19,351 nt of DNA, from contig SKMY01000056.1 of assembly GCA_007120815.1 (NCBI GenBank), positions 1-19,351 of the forward strand, given 5' to 3'. This DNA is from Syntrophomonadaceae bacterium. Its GTDB lineage: Bacteria > Bacillota_D > Dethiobacteria > DTU022 > UBA8154. This document shows positions 13,169-19,351 of this stretch, in pieces (the stretch's first letter is position 1; each line of letters begins with the position of its first letter). The translations under genes were made by a program, and so were the position numbers. The notes under the pieces were generated by a model. It saw only the letters and a list, made by a program, of their open reading frames with translations, made no database searches and was not told the DNA's origin.

Positions 13169-14173
13169 ATGCAGATTGGCGTATTACACGTTGCTGTTCT
13201 ACCCCTGGCCTTTTTGATGGATTGTGTATTCGGGGATCCCCGCTGGCTGCCCCATCCGGTTCGTTTCATCGGACAGGCCGTTGATCTGCTGGAAAAAGCC
13301 GCCAGCCGCGTGGCAAAAAGTCCATGGAGCAAGCGGGCGGCAGGTGGGGCCCTGGTGGTTGTGCTGGCCGGCGGAACTTTTCTGCTGGCGCGGTTTCTGC
13401 TGGGCCTGGCGTTTAGCTGGCACCCCTACCTTGGATTCGCCCTGTCTGCGTATATACTATACACCATGCTGGCGGTAAAAGACATGCTGGTGCACGTCCG
13501 CCGCGTTCTGGACGCTCTGGAACAGGGGAACCTTCACCTGGCCCGGGAAAACGTAAGCTGGTTAGTCAGCCGGGATACGGAAGCCCTAAACGAAGAAGGG
13601 GTTGTCCGGGCTGCCCTGGAAAGCCTTTTTGAAAACACCGCCGACGGCGTGGTAGCCCCCCTGTTCTATGCTGCATTGGGCGGCCCCGCCCTGGCCGTTC
13701 TTTACAAGACAGTAAACACCATGGATTCCATGATTGGATACAAAAATGAGCGTTACTACTATCTCGGGTGGGCGGCTGCCCGGAGCGACGACGTGCTCAG
13801 TTATATTCCGGCCCGGTTAACGGCCCTGCTGTATATAGCAGCCGGGATGCTGGCCGGGTTGATCGGGGAAAAACGGCAGTCCTTGAGTACTGTTTGGTCT
13901 GTGCTGCGCCGTGATAAAAGCAAGCATGAAAGCCCCAACAGCGCCTGGCCGGAAGCCTCTGCTGCCGCCGTGCTGGGCATCCGGCTCGGAGGTGTGGATA
14001 TGCACCGGGGGGTTTCGGTAGAACGTCCCCTGATCAACGAGAAGGGGCGCTCACCCCGGAAGAAAGATCTGAAAGCTGCACTATCCCTGTTCCAAAGCTG
14101 CTGCTGGCTTTCTGCCGGGACAGCTCTTGTTATCTCATTCCTGGTTGCTTGGGTGCTGGGGGTGTTTGGTTGA
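13169..14173 (+). CDS. cbiB: Adenosylcobinamide-phosphate synthase
   Basis: A 334-residue polytopic membrane protein that attaches (R)-1-amino-2-propanol phosphate to adenosylcobyric acid. Family features are LMDCVFGDPRWLPHPVRFIG at the N-terminus, LVSRDTEALNEEGVVRAALESLFENTADGVVAPLFY near residues 128-165, NTMDSMIGYKNERY near 185-200 and a central hydrophobic helix pattern with a C-terminal transmembrane segment. The start at ATG 13169 gives the expected N-terminus; GGAGAT (13152-13157) lies some 11 bases upstream, a little far. It is the first gene after the plus-strand cobalamin riboswitch. Its stop overlaps the cobS start. The amino-propanol donor is made from threonine phosphate by CobD, two genes downstream. 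Confidence 0.94.
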   Translation: MQIGVLHVAVLPLAFLMDCVFGDPRWLPHPVRFIGQAVDLLEKAASRVAKSPWSKRAAGGALVVVLAGGTFLLARFLLGLAFSWHPYLGFALSAYILYTMLAVKDMLVHVRRVLDALEQGNLHLARENVSWLVSRDTEALNEEGVVRAALESLFENTADGVVAPLFYAALGGPALAVLYKTVNTMDSMIGYKNERYYYLGWAAARSDDVLSYIPARLTALLYIAAGMLAGLIGEKRQSLSTVWSVLRRDKSKHESPNSAWPEASAAAVLGIRLGGVDMHRGVSVERPLINEKGRSPRKKDLKAALSLFQSCCWLSAGTALVISFLVAWVLGVFG

Positions 14174-14952
14174 GAACATTCCGCGTAGCCCTGACTTTTC
14201 TAACGGTGATTCCCGCCGGGATTAAATTCTTTCGCGGGCCTGATGAACTGGCCCGTTCAGCCTCCTTTTTCCCCCTGGTCGGTCTACTCCTGGGGTTTCT
14301 AACGGCAGCGCCGGCAGCGCTGGCCCGGGATATTCTTCCTCCAGGACCGTTGATCGTCCTGGTGTTGGCCGGATTTTTTTTCCTGACGCGGGGACTGCAC
14401 CTGGATGGCCTGGCTGACACGGCCGATGGACTGGTGGGCGGCTTGCAGAGGGAGCGAGCACTGGCGATCATGAAAGACGGGCCCGTAGGTCCCATGGGTG
14501 CAGCCGTTGTTGTGCTGGTTTACTTGCTGAAGTATGCTGCGCTGTCCAGTGCCGACAGCTCTCTGCTGCTGATGTTAATTTTGCTGATGCCCGTTAGCGG
14601 CCGCTGGAGCATGGTCCTGGCCGGTTCGGCCTTCGGCCCGGCCCGCAAAGACGGCCTGGGAAGCCAGTTTATTCAGGATTTATCCTGGGGACGGTTTGCC
14701 CTATCAAGCCTGGTTCCCCTGGCGGTCTTATCCCTTGTGGGTTGGGGAAATGCTGCCCTGGCCGGCTTTTTGCTTTCCGGCATGATAGCCGCCCTGGCCG
14801 TGTCTTTCCTTTGTGCCCTGCTTTCCGCCCGTCGGTTGGGCGGGTTAACGGGGGATGTCCTGGGAGCGGTAAACGAAATTGCCGAAACGGCTTTTCTCCT
14901 GGGAGCGCTAGCCGGATGGGGATTTTGGATGATTCAGGGGGTGCCGGCGTGA
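14170..14952 (+). CDS. cobS: Adenosylcobinamide-GDP ribazoletransferase (cobalamin synthase)
   Basis: A 260-residue integral membrane protein that joins alpha-ribazole (phosphate) to adenosylcobinamide-GDP, the final assembly of the nucleotide loop. It opens RTFRVALTFLTVIPAG, has the conserved acidic HLDGLADTADGLVGG motif near residues 76-90, which binds Mg2+, and several hydrophobic helices. The TTG at 14170 overlaps the cbiB stop (TTGA) and follows GGGGGTG (14158-14164) by five bases. GTG 14164 and TTG 14149 are in-frame alternatives. The C-terminus meets cobD in a GTGA overlap, so the three genes are tightly coupled. Its GDP-activated substrate needs CobU or CobY, which is absent from the window. 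Confidence 0.94.
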   Translation: MRTFRVALTFLTVIPAGIKFFRGPDELARSASFFPLVGLLLGFLTAAPAALARDILPPGPLIVLVLAGFFFLTRGLHLDGLADTADGLVGGLQRERALAIMKDGPVGPMGAAVVVLVYLLKYAALSSADSSLLLMLILLMPVSGRWSMVLAGSAFGPARKDGLGSQFIQDLSWGRFALSSLVPLAVLSLVGWGNAALAGFLLSGMIAALAVSFLCALLSARRLGGLTGDVLGAVNEIAETAFLLGALAGWGFWMIQGVPA

Positions 14953-16100
14953 GTCATAACCAAAATATGAAACAACAAGCCAACATGAACCGTCCATTGA
15001 GCCCCTCCCTGATGGAGGAGACAGGCGGTCATGGGGGGGATTTGCAGGCTGCAGCCGCAGCCTTTGCCCGAAAGGAAGGTGATTTTTATGATTTCAGCAG
15101 CAACATTAACCCCATGGGCCCTCCGGCAGGGCTTGTAGATGAGCTGCGAGGTCACCTGGAAAGGGATTTGTTGTCGTATCCTGTCCCCCAGGCCAGAACC
15201 TTTCGTCGGGCGCTGGCCCAGGCCTTTTCCATTCCTGAAGGGAGACTCTTGGTTGGAAACGGAGCCAGCGAGCTCATTCACCTGTTTTTCCTCTGGTTGA
15301 GGCCTCGAAGAACGGTGATTCCAGCCCCTACGTTTTCTGAATACGAAAGGGGTGCCCTGCTGGCCGGGTCTGAGGTGGAAAGGATTCCCCTTTATCCCGA
15401 CGCACCAATTCAGCCGGAGGCCTTCTATAGCAGTGTGGGAAAGGGAGACTGCCTGGTCTTTTGCAACCCCAACAACCCCACGGGGACCTGTTATCCCAGG
15501 CAAACCCTGGAACCGATCATTGAAGGTGCCTTAAGCCGGGGCGCAGCGGTGCTGCTGGATGAAAGTTTTTTCTTGCTGACCGGCCGGCCATTGAAAGAGG
15601 GGTTTTTCTGCTCAGACAGGCCGGATCTCTGGACGGTCGTTTCGTTAACCAAGCTGTGGGCACTGCCGGGAATTCGCCTGGGTTTCCTGGTGGGACCGGA
15701 AAACAAAATTGGCCCCATATCTCGCCTGGGTGATCCCTGGCGTGTTAACGCCCTGGCCCAACGGGCGGGCCTCTACTGCGTGCAAGACAAGGCGTATGTC
15801 CACGCCTCTATACAGATGATTAATGATGAGCGGGCTTTCATGGTGGATAAACTGGCCGCTTTTCGTGACCTGACCGTTTTCCCAAGCTGGGCCAACTATT
15901 TGTTGGTCCGCGGTGATACCCGGGGCTTTTCCAGCACGGATCTGCACCTTAGGCTGGCAGCCCGTGGGGTATTGATCCGGGATGCTGCCAACTTCCCCGG
16001 ACTGGACCAGCGGTTTTTCCGTATTGCCGTTCGGGGGCGGAAGGAAAACCTAATCCTGTTGGAGGCGTTAAATGCGGAGATTGGCGAAACGAACCTATAA
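14949..16100 (+). CDS. cobD: Threonine-phosphate decarboxylase (aminotransferase fold)
   Basis: A 383-residue PLP enzyme of aminotransferase fold type I. It should decarboxylate L-threonine O-3-phosphate to (R)-1-amino-2-propanol phosphate for CbiB. Visible are HGGDLQAAAAAF near the N-terminus, DFSSNINPMGPP near residue 50, FCNPNNPTG, VLLDESFFLL and the PLP lysine, Lys235, in SLTKLWALPGIRLG; FFRIAVRGRKENLILLEAL closes the protein. These elements are shared with histidinol-phosphate aminotransferase, but the HGGD N-terminus and operon position favour CobD. The GTG at 14949 overlaps the cobS stop and follows a GGGGGTG. ATGs at 14967 and 14985 are alternatives. Confidence 0.92.
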   Translation: MSHNQNMKQQANMNRPLSPSLMEETGGHGGDLQAAAAAFARKEGDFYDFSSNINPMGPPAGLVDELRGHLERDLLSYPVPQARTFRRALAQAFSIPEGRLLVGNGASELIHLFFLWLRPRRTVIPAPTFSEYERGALLAGSEVERIPLYPDAPIQPEAFYSSVGKGDCLVFCNPNNPTGTCYPRQTLEPIIEGALSRGAAVLLDESFFLLTGRPLKEGFFCSDRPDLWTVVSLTKLWALPGIRLGFLVGPENKIGPISRLGDPWRVNALAQRAGLYCVQDKAYVHASIQMINDERAFMVDKLAAFRDLTVFPSWANYLLVRGDTRGFSSTDLHLRLAARGVLIRDAANFPGLDQRFFRIAVRGRKENLILLEALNAEIGETNL

Positions 16101-16132
16101 CTGATTATACTTTACAACTGGGAGTGAATGCC

Positions 16133-17248
16133 ATGAAAATGAATGAAGAGATTGCAAAGGTTTTGGAAGGTATCGGGACAGTGAACCTGGAAGCCATGGG
16201 GGATGCCCGGGAGCGGTTGGACAGCCTGACCAAGCCGCCCGGAAGCCTGGGGCGCCTGGAAGAGCTGGCCGTTCAGCTGGCCGGAATATCCGGAGGAAAC
16301 TTTCCGGTTCATTCTCGCAAAAAAGTGGTCGTCATGGCCGCCGACCACGGGGTAACCGATGAAGGGATCAGCGCTTTCCCCAAAGAAGTGACCGCACAGA
16401 TGGTAGCCAACTTCATCAACAGCGGAGCCGCCATTAACGTCCTGTCAAAACTGGCCGGGGCTGATGTTCGAGTTGTTGATATTGGGGTCGCTTCTGCCCT
16501 ATCCCTGGACGGCGTAACCGATGCCAAGATCAGGCCCGGCACGGGGAACTTTGCCCGGGAGCTGGCCATGAGCCGCGATGACGTAGAAAAGGCTCTCCAG
16601 GTAGGTATTTCTGTGGCCCGGGAAGAAATAAACGCCGGTGTAGAAGTCCTGGCGACCGGTGAGATGGGTATTGGCAACACCACAGCCAGCAGCGCCGTTA
16701 TGGCTGCCCTGACCGGTTATGCACCGGCTGCCGTTGTAGGCCCGGGCACGGGGCTGGAGGAGAAGGAGTTGAAGAAAAAGGTGTCTGTGGTGGAGAAAGC
16801 CCTGGCTTTTCACCAGCCGAACCCCAAAGATCCCATCGATGTGTTAAGCAAGGTGGGCGGGCTGGAAATTGCCGGATTGGTCGGGCTGGTCATCGGCGCA
16901 GCATCCCTTCGCTGCCCCGTTATTGTAGACGGCTTCATTTCGACTGTCTCGGCCCTGGTTGCAGTGAAAATGAATTCCAGGGTGCTCAACTTCTTGATTC
17001 CCTCCCATCTGTCCCAGGAGCCGGGGCATGGGCTGCTCCTGGAATACATGGAACTAAAGCCGTACCTGCATATGAACATGCGGCTGGGCGAAGGGACCGG
17101 TGCCGCGTTAGCCATGAACCTGGTGGAAGCGTCATCCCGGATCATTCACGAGATGGCAACCTTCGGTGAAGCCGGAGTTAGTGGAAAAGAGGAGGCTGTA
17201 ACAAATGAAGATCTATCTTGTCCGACACGGGTTGACGAACACGAATAA
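16133..17248 (+). CDS. cobT: Nicotinate-nucleotide-dimethylbenzimidazole phosphoribosyltransferase
   Basis: A 371-residue enzyme that moves ribose phosphate from nicotinate mononucleotide to the lower-ligand base, making alpha-ribazole phosphate and releasing nicotinate. Family features are DSLTKPPGSLGRLEELA near residue 30, VVVMAADHGVTDEGISAFP near 65, TGEMGIGNTTAS near 180, VDGFISTVSAL near 268 and the catalytic Glu in MRLGEGTGAALAM near 320. The ATG at 16133 is six bases after GGGAGTG. The C-terminus runs past the usual family end (MATFGEAGVS) by about 22 residues, entirely within a 44-base overlap with cobC. Nicotinate released here could be recycled by the phosphoribosyltransferase encoded at 962-1996. 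Confidence 0.96.
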   Translation: MKMNEEIAKVLEGIGTVNLEAMGDARERLDSLTKPPGSLGRLEELAVQLAGISGGNFPVHSRKKVVVMAADHGVTDEGISAFPKEVTAQMVANFINSGAAINVLSKLAGADVRVVDIGVASALSLDGVTDAKIRPGTGNFARELAMSRDDVEKALQVGISVAREEINAGVEVLATGEMGIGNTTASSAVMAALTGYAPAAVVGPGTGLEEKELKKKVSVVEKALAFHQPNPKDPIDVLSKVGGLEIAGLVGLVIGAASLRCPVIVDGFISTVSALVAVKMNSRVLNFLIPSHLSQEPGHGLLLEYMELKPYLHMNMRLGEGTGAALAMNLVEASSRIIHEMATFGEAGVSGKEEAVTNEDLSCPTRVDEHE

Positions 17249-17855
17249 AGAAAAGCGATACGTGGGCTGGGGGGATGCAGCCCTTTCCCCTCAAGGCTAC
17301 CAGCAGGCCGAACGGTTAGGCCGCAGGTTTGCCCTGGAACCCGTTGCCGGCCTCTACTGCAGCGACTTGTCGCGAACCCTGGATACAGCTGCTCCCATCG
17401 CTAAGGCCCGCGGTATTGAACCGGTCAGGACACGATTGTTAAGGGAAATAAATTTTGGGCAGTGGGAAGGGCTAACCTACCAGGAGATGACATCGGAAGA
17501 CCAGGATGCCCTCTGGAGATGGATCGACGACCCCTTCCGCTTTGCACCGCCCGGTGGTGAAACCCTGGAGCAGGTGTATAGCCGGGCCTGGTCCTTCATA
17601 GAACCCCTGCTCCAGGATGAGCGGGATGGCGAAGTGCACGTGGTAGTCAGTCACGGTGGTGTGATTCGTTCGATTGTTCACCGCATCATGGGTTTAGGTG
17701 TCGGACAGCTTTGGGATTTGAGCGTGGAAAACGCCTCCATTAGCTTGCTGGAACGGTCGAGGAAGGGAATCAAAGTGACCTATGTCAACGACCGCAGCCA
17801 CCTGGATGACGATTCTTCTTCCACCAGCAGTGAGCGTGCTCAAGCCGGGATATAA
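17205..17855 (+). CDS. cobC: Alpha-ribazole phosphatase (histidine phosphatase family)
   Basis: A 216-residue phosphoglycerate-mutase-type phosphatase. The phospho-acceptor His8 lies in YLVRHGLTNTN, the second catalytic His150 in VVSHGGVIRS, and LLREINFGQWEGL is typical of CobC/PhoE relatives. In this operon its likely job is to remove phosphate from alpha-ribazole phosphate or from adenosylcobalamin phosphate. A strong GAGGAGG precedes the ATG, and the gene begins 44 bases before the cobT stop. The last 20 residues are a Ser/Asp-rich tail. The family is broad and hard to assign by sequence alone, so the function rests on the neighbours. The stop codon lies inside a TATAAT that may start a separate hemC transcript. 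Confidence 0.88.
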   Translation: MKIYLVRHGLTNTNKEKRYVGWGDAALSPQGYQQAERLGRRFALEPVAGLYCSDLSRTLDTAAPIAKARGIEPVRTRLLREINFGQWEGLTYQEMTSEDQDALWRWIDDPFRFAPPGGETLEQVYSRAWSFIEPLLQDERDGEVHVVVSHGGVIRSIVHRIMGLGVGQLWDLSVENASISLLERSRKGIKVTYVNDRSHLDDDSSSTSSERAQAGI

Positions 17856-17998
17856 TAGTTGTCAGGGGAAACGCGCATAAATCCTGCAGGTCGGCCGGCG
17901 GGAAGTTGAACTTAAGCCCCGGCGCTTTCCGCGAAGAGCAACCGGAGCCGATACCGGGGAAGCGGAAACTCCATTTCTAAAAGAAGGGATGGCTCTAA
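17856..17998 (+). other. Structured gap upstream of hemC, possible leader RNA
   Basis: The gap breaks an otherwise overlapping operon. TATAAT at 17851-17856 is a perfect -10, but no good -35 stands 16-18 bases upstream. Possible stems are GCCGG/CCGGC (17894-17898/17919-17923) enclosing AAG/CTT, TTTCCGC/GCGGAAA (17926-17932/17962-17968), CCGG/CCGG inside it, and CCAT-TTCT/AGAA-ATGG (17971-17978/17982-17992). The last one covers the hemC ribosome binding site. It does not match any riboswitch class I recognise. Confidence 0.4.
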
Positions 17999-18937
17999 TT
18001 GAATCATGTAGTCGTTGGCAGCCGTGGGAGCAAGCTGGCCCTTGCCCAAACCCGAATGGTTATTTCCCGGCTGCAAGAGCGGGCCCCCCAAATGGTTTTT
18101 TCAATAAAAACCATTCGAACGCAAGGGGATAACATTCTCGACGTTGCCCTGTCCAAGATCGGTGACAAAGGGCTATTCGTAAAAGAAATTGAACAGGCCC
18201 TGCTGGACAAATCCATTGACCTGGCCGTGCATAGCATGAAAGATGTGCCCACGTCGGTGCCTGAGGGATTGACCATGGGAGCTTTCCTGGAAAGAGAAGA
18301 CCCGCGGGACGTCCTGGTCAGCTCGATACCCTGCACCCTATCCGGGCTGCCCGAAGGGGCGCGGGTCGGCACGGGAAGCCTTCGGCGAATCGCCCAGCTC
18401 AGGGCAGCCTACCCCCACCTGTGTTTTGAACCGGTCCGCGGTAACCTGGACACCCGGATCCGCAAAATGGAAAAGGGGGAGTTTTCCGCCCTTGTTCTGG
18501 CTTACGCCGGGCTGAAGCGCATGGATTGGCTGGACAAAGTGGCCCAGGTTCTTTCGACTGATGTCTGCCTGCCGGCCGTGGGCCAGGGTGCCCTGGGTGT
18601 GGAGGTTCGTTCCGATGACGAAAGAATAAAACAACTGGTTTCTGCCCTGGATGACCGTTCAACCCATCTGGCTGTAACCGCTGAAAGGGCGTTCTTACGC
18701 CACGTCGAAGGGGGCTGCCAGGTGCCTGTGGGGGCCCTGGGAACCCTTAACGGAGACGAACTTCATCTGGAAGGGATGATCGCCTCCTTAGACGGGAAAA
18801 CCCTGCTGCGAGATCAGGAAAAGGGTTCACCAAATGAAGCCCAGGCCGTTGGGATTCGGCTTGCTCAAAAACTCCTTTTACGGGGAGCCGGAGCGATTCT
18901 AGAAGAGGTGAGGAGAGCTTGCGATGAGAGTGACTAA
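17999..18937 (+). CDS. hemC: Porphobilinogen deaminase (hydroxymethylbilane synthase)
   Basis: A 312-residue enzyme that joins four porphobilinogens into hydroxymethylbilane. Visible motifs are VVVGSRGSKLALAQT at the N-terminus, DKGLFVKEIEQALL near residue 55, LAVHSMKDVPT near 77, VGTGSLRRIAQL near 122 and the dipyrromethane cofactor Cys240 in HVEGGCQVPVGAL. The start is a TTG at 17999 about seven bases after AAGGGATGG; no in-frame ATG is close, and the protein begins as homologues do. The end overlaps cobA by 14 bases. It follows the cobamide genes after a 143-nt structured gap, so it may be expressed both by read-through from the riboswitch promoter and from its own start. Confidence 0.95.
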   Translation: MNHVVVGSRGSKLALAQTRMVISRLQERAPQMVFSIKTIRTQGDNILDVALSKIGDKGLFVKEIEQALLDKSIDLAVHSMKDVPTSVPEGLTMGAFLEREDPRDVLVSSIPCTLSGLPEGARVGTGSLRRIAQLRAAYPHLCFEPVRGNLDTRIRKMEKGEFSALVLAYAGLKRMDWLDKVAQVLSTDVCLPAVGQGALGVEVRSDDERIKQLVSALDDRSTHLAVTAERAFLRHVEGGCQVPVGALGTLNGDELHLEGMIASLDGKTLLRDQEKGSPNEAQAVGIRLAQKLLLRGAGAILEEVRRACDESD

Positions 18938-19351
18938 TCAGGCGGGGCAGGATGGGCCTGGACAAAGTGGAATTGTATACCTGGTTGGAGCGGGCCCGGG
19001 AGACCCGGGGTTGATAACGGTACGCGGCTTGAAATGCATTGAAAAGGCTGATGTGATTGTTTATGACCGCCTGGTAAACCGCCGCCTGCTGGAATATGCC
19101 AAAAGTGGAGCCGTGCTGATTTATGTCGGCAAGCAGCCCAACCGCCACGTGATGAAGCAGGAGGAGATCAACCGTCTCCTGGTAGATGAAGCGCGAAAAG
19201 GCCAAACGGTGACCCGCTTAAAAGGCGGCGATCCTTTTGTGTTCGGCCGGGGTGGGGAAGAAGCGCTGCTCCTGGGGGAATCCGGAATCGCTTTTGAGAT
19301 TGTGCCCGGGATTACTTCTGCGGTGGCCGTCCCTGCCTATGCCGGGATTCC
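18924..19351 (+). CDS. cobA: Uroporphyrinogen-III C-methyltransferase, 5' part (cut by window end)
   Basis: The first 142 codons of a SAM-dependent methyltransferase that converts uroporphyrinogen III to precorrin-2, the branch to cobalamin and siroheme. The SUMT signature is clear: YLVGAGPGDPGLITVRG (about residues 19-35), VIVYDRLV, VGKQPNRH, VTRLKGGDPFVFGRGGEE and IVPGITSAVAVPAYAGIP. AGGAGA (18911-18916) lies seven bases before the ATG at 18924, inside the end of hemC. The frame is open to the window edge. In many Clostridia this protein continues into a HemD (uroporphyrinogen-III synthase) domain, which cannot be checked here. Confidence 0.95.
   Translation, partial: MRVTNQAGQDGPGQSGIVYLVGAGPGDPGLITVRGLKCIEKADVIVYDRLVNRRLLEYAKSGAVLIYVGKQPNRHVMKQEEINRLLVDEARKGQTVTRLKGGDPFVFGRGGEEALLLGESGIAFEIVPGITSAVAVPAYAGI

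Noticed and set aside
13146..13217. 23-codon frame starting just before cbiB in another frame
   Set aside because: Its start has no binding site of its own and it looks like chance; the GGAG lies inside the frame.
18747..19205. 152-codon frame antisense to hemC and cobA
   Set aside because: Both sense genes are clearly conserved; the antisense frame has no start context.

Overview
The window looks like a chromosomal segment of a spore-forming, anaerobic, roughly 50% GC Firmicute of the class Clostridia, probably close to the Desulfotomaculum/Pelotomaculum (Peptococcaceae) group. This is inferred from an SspF-type spore protein, the conserved Firmicute order sspF-ispE-glmU-prs-rplY(ctc)-pth, a T-box leader, cobalamin riboswitches and a C5-pathway hemA. 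I could run no database search, so the taxonomic placement is an inference.

Left part (1-7957, all plus strand): sspF, then a two-gene NAD salvage unit (nicotinamidase, nicotinate phosphoribosyltransferase), ispE, a MobA-like nucleotidyltransferase, glmU, prs, rplY and pth. Compared with the Bacillus order, the salvage pair is inserted between sspF and ispE. A nucleotidyltransferase sits where purR-yabJ-spoVG would be. rplY has its own promoter-like sequence and a leader with a tiny overlapping reading frame. Between rplY and pth lies a cluster of hairpin repeats.

Middle (7958-10625): a consensus promoter drives a T-box leader with a phenylalanine (UUC) specifier, followed by aroF and pheA. 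This makes a Phe-starvation-controlled operon for the first step of the shikimate pathway and the first Phe-specific step. An unusual second terminator-like hairpin lies between the T-box terminator and aroF. A further dense cluster of the same hairpin repeat fills the convergent gap between pheA and hemA.

Right part (10626-19351): a tetrapyrrole/cobalamin locus organised around a divergent control region (about 12488-13099) that holds two back-to-back cobalamin riboswitches, each with its own promoter and terminator. Leftward (minus) it controls cbiX and hemA. Rightward it controls cbiB-cobS-cobD-cobT-cobC, followed after a structured 143-nt gap by hemC and cobA, which runs off the end of the window. 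Together these cover entry into tetrapyrrole synthesis (hemA, hemC), diversion to precorrin-2 (cobA), cobalt insertion (cbiX) and late cobamide assembly (cbiB, cobS, cobD, cobT, cobC). cobU/cobY and the corrin-ring cbi genes are not in the window. Prs makes PRPP, which the phosphoribosyltransferase uses to make nicotinate mononucleotide, the co-substrate of CobT, so the two halves are metabolically linked.

Most interesting to follow up: the divergent riboswitch pair that includes hemA; the repeat family that always lies in terminator orientation and whose partial copies are all left-end prefixes; the tandem hairpins after the T-box; and the Shine-Dalgarno/hairpin/start arrangement of cbiX and rplY.
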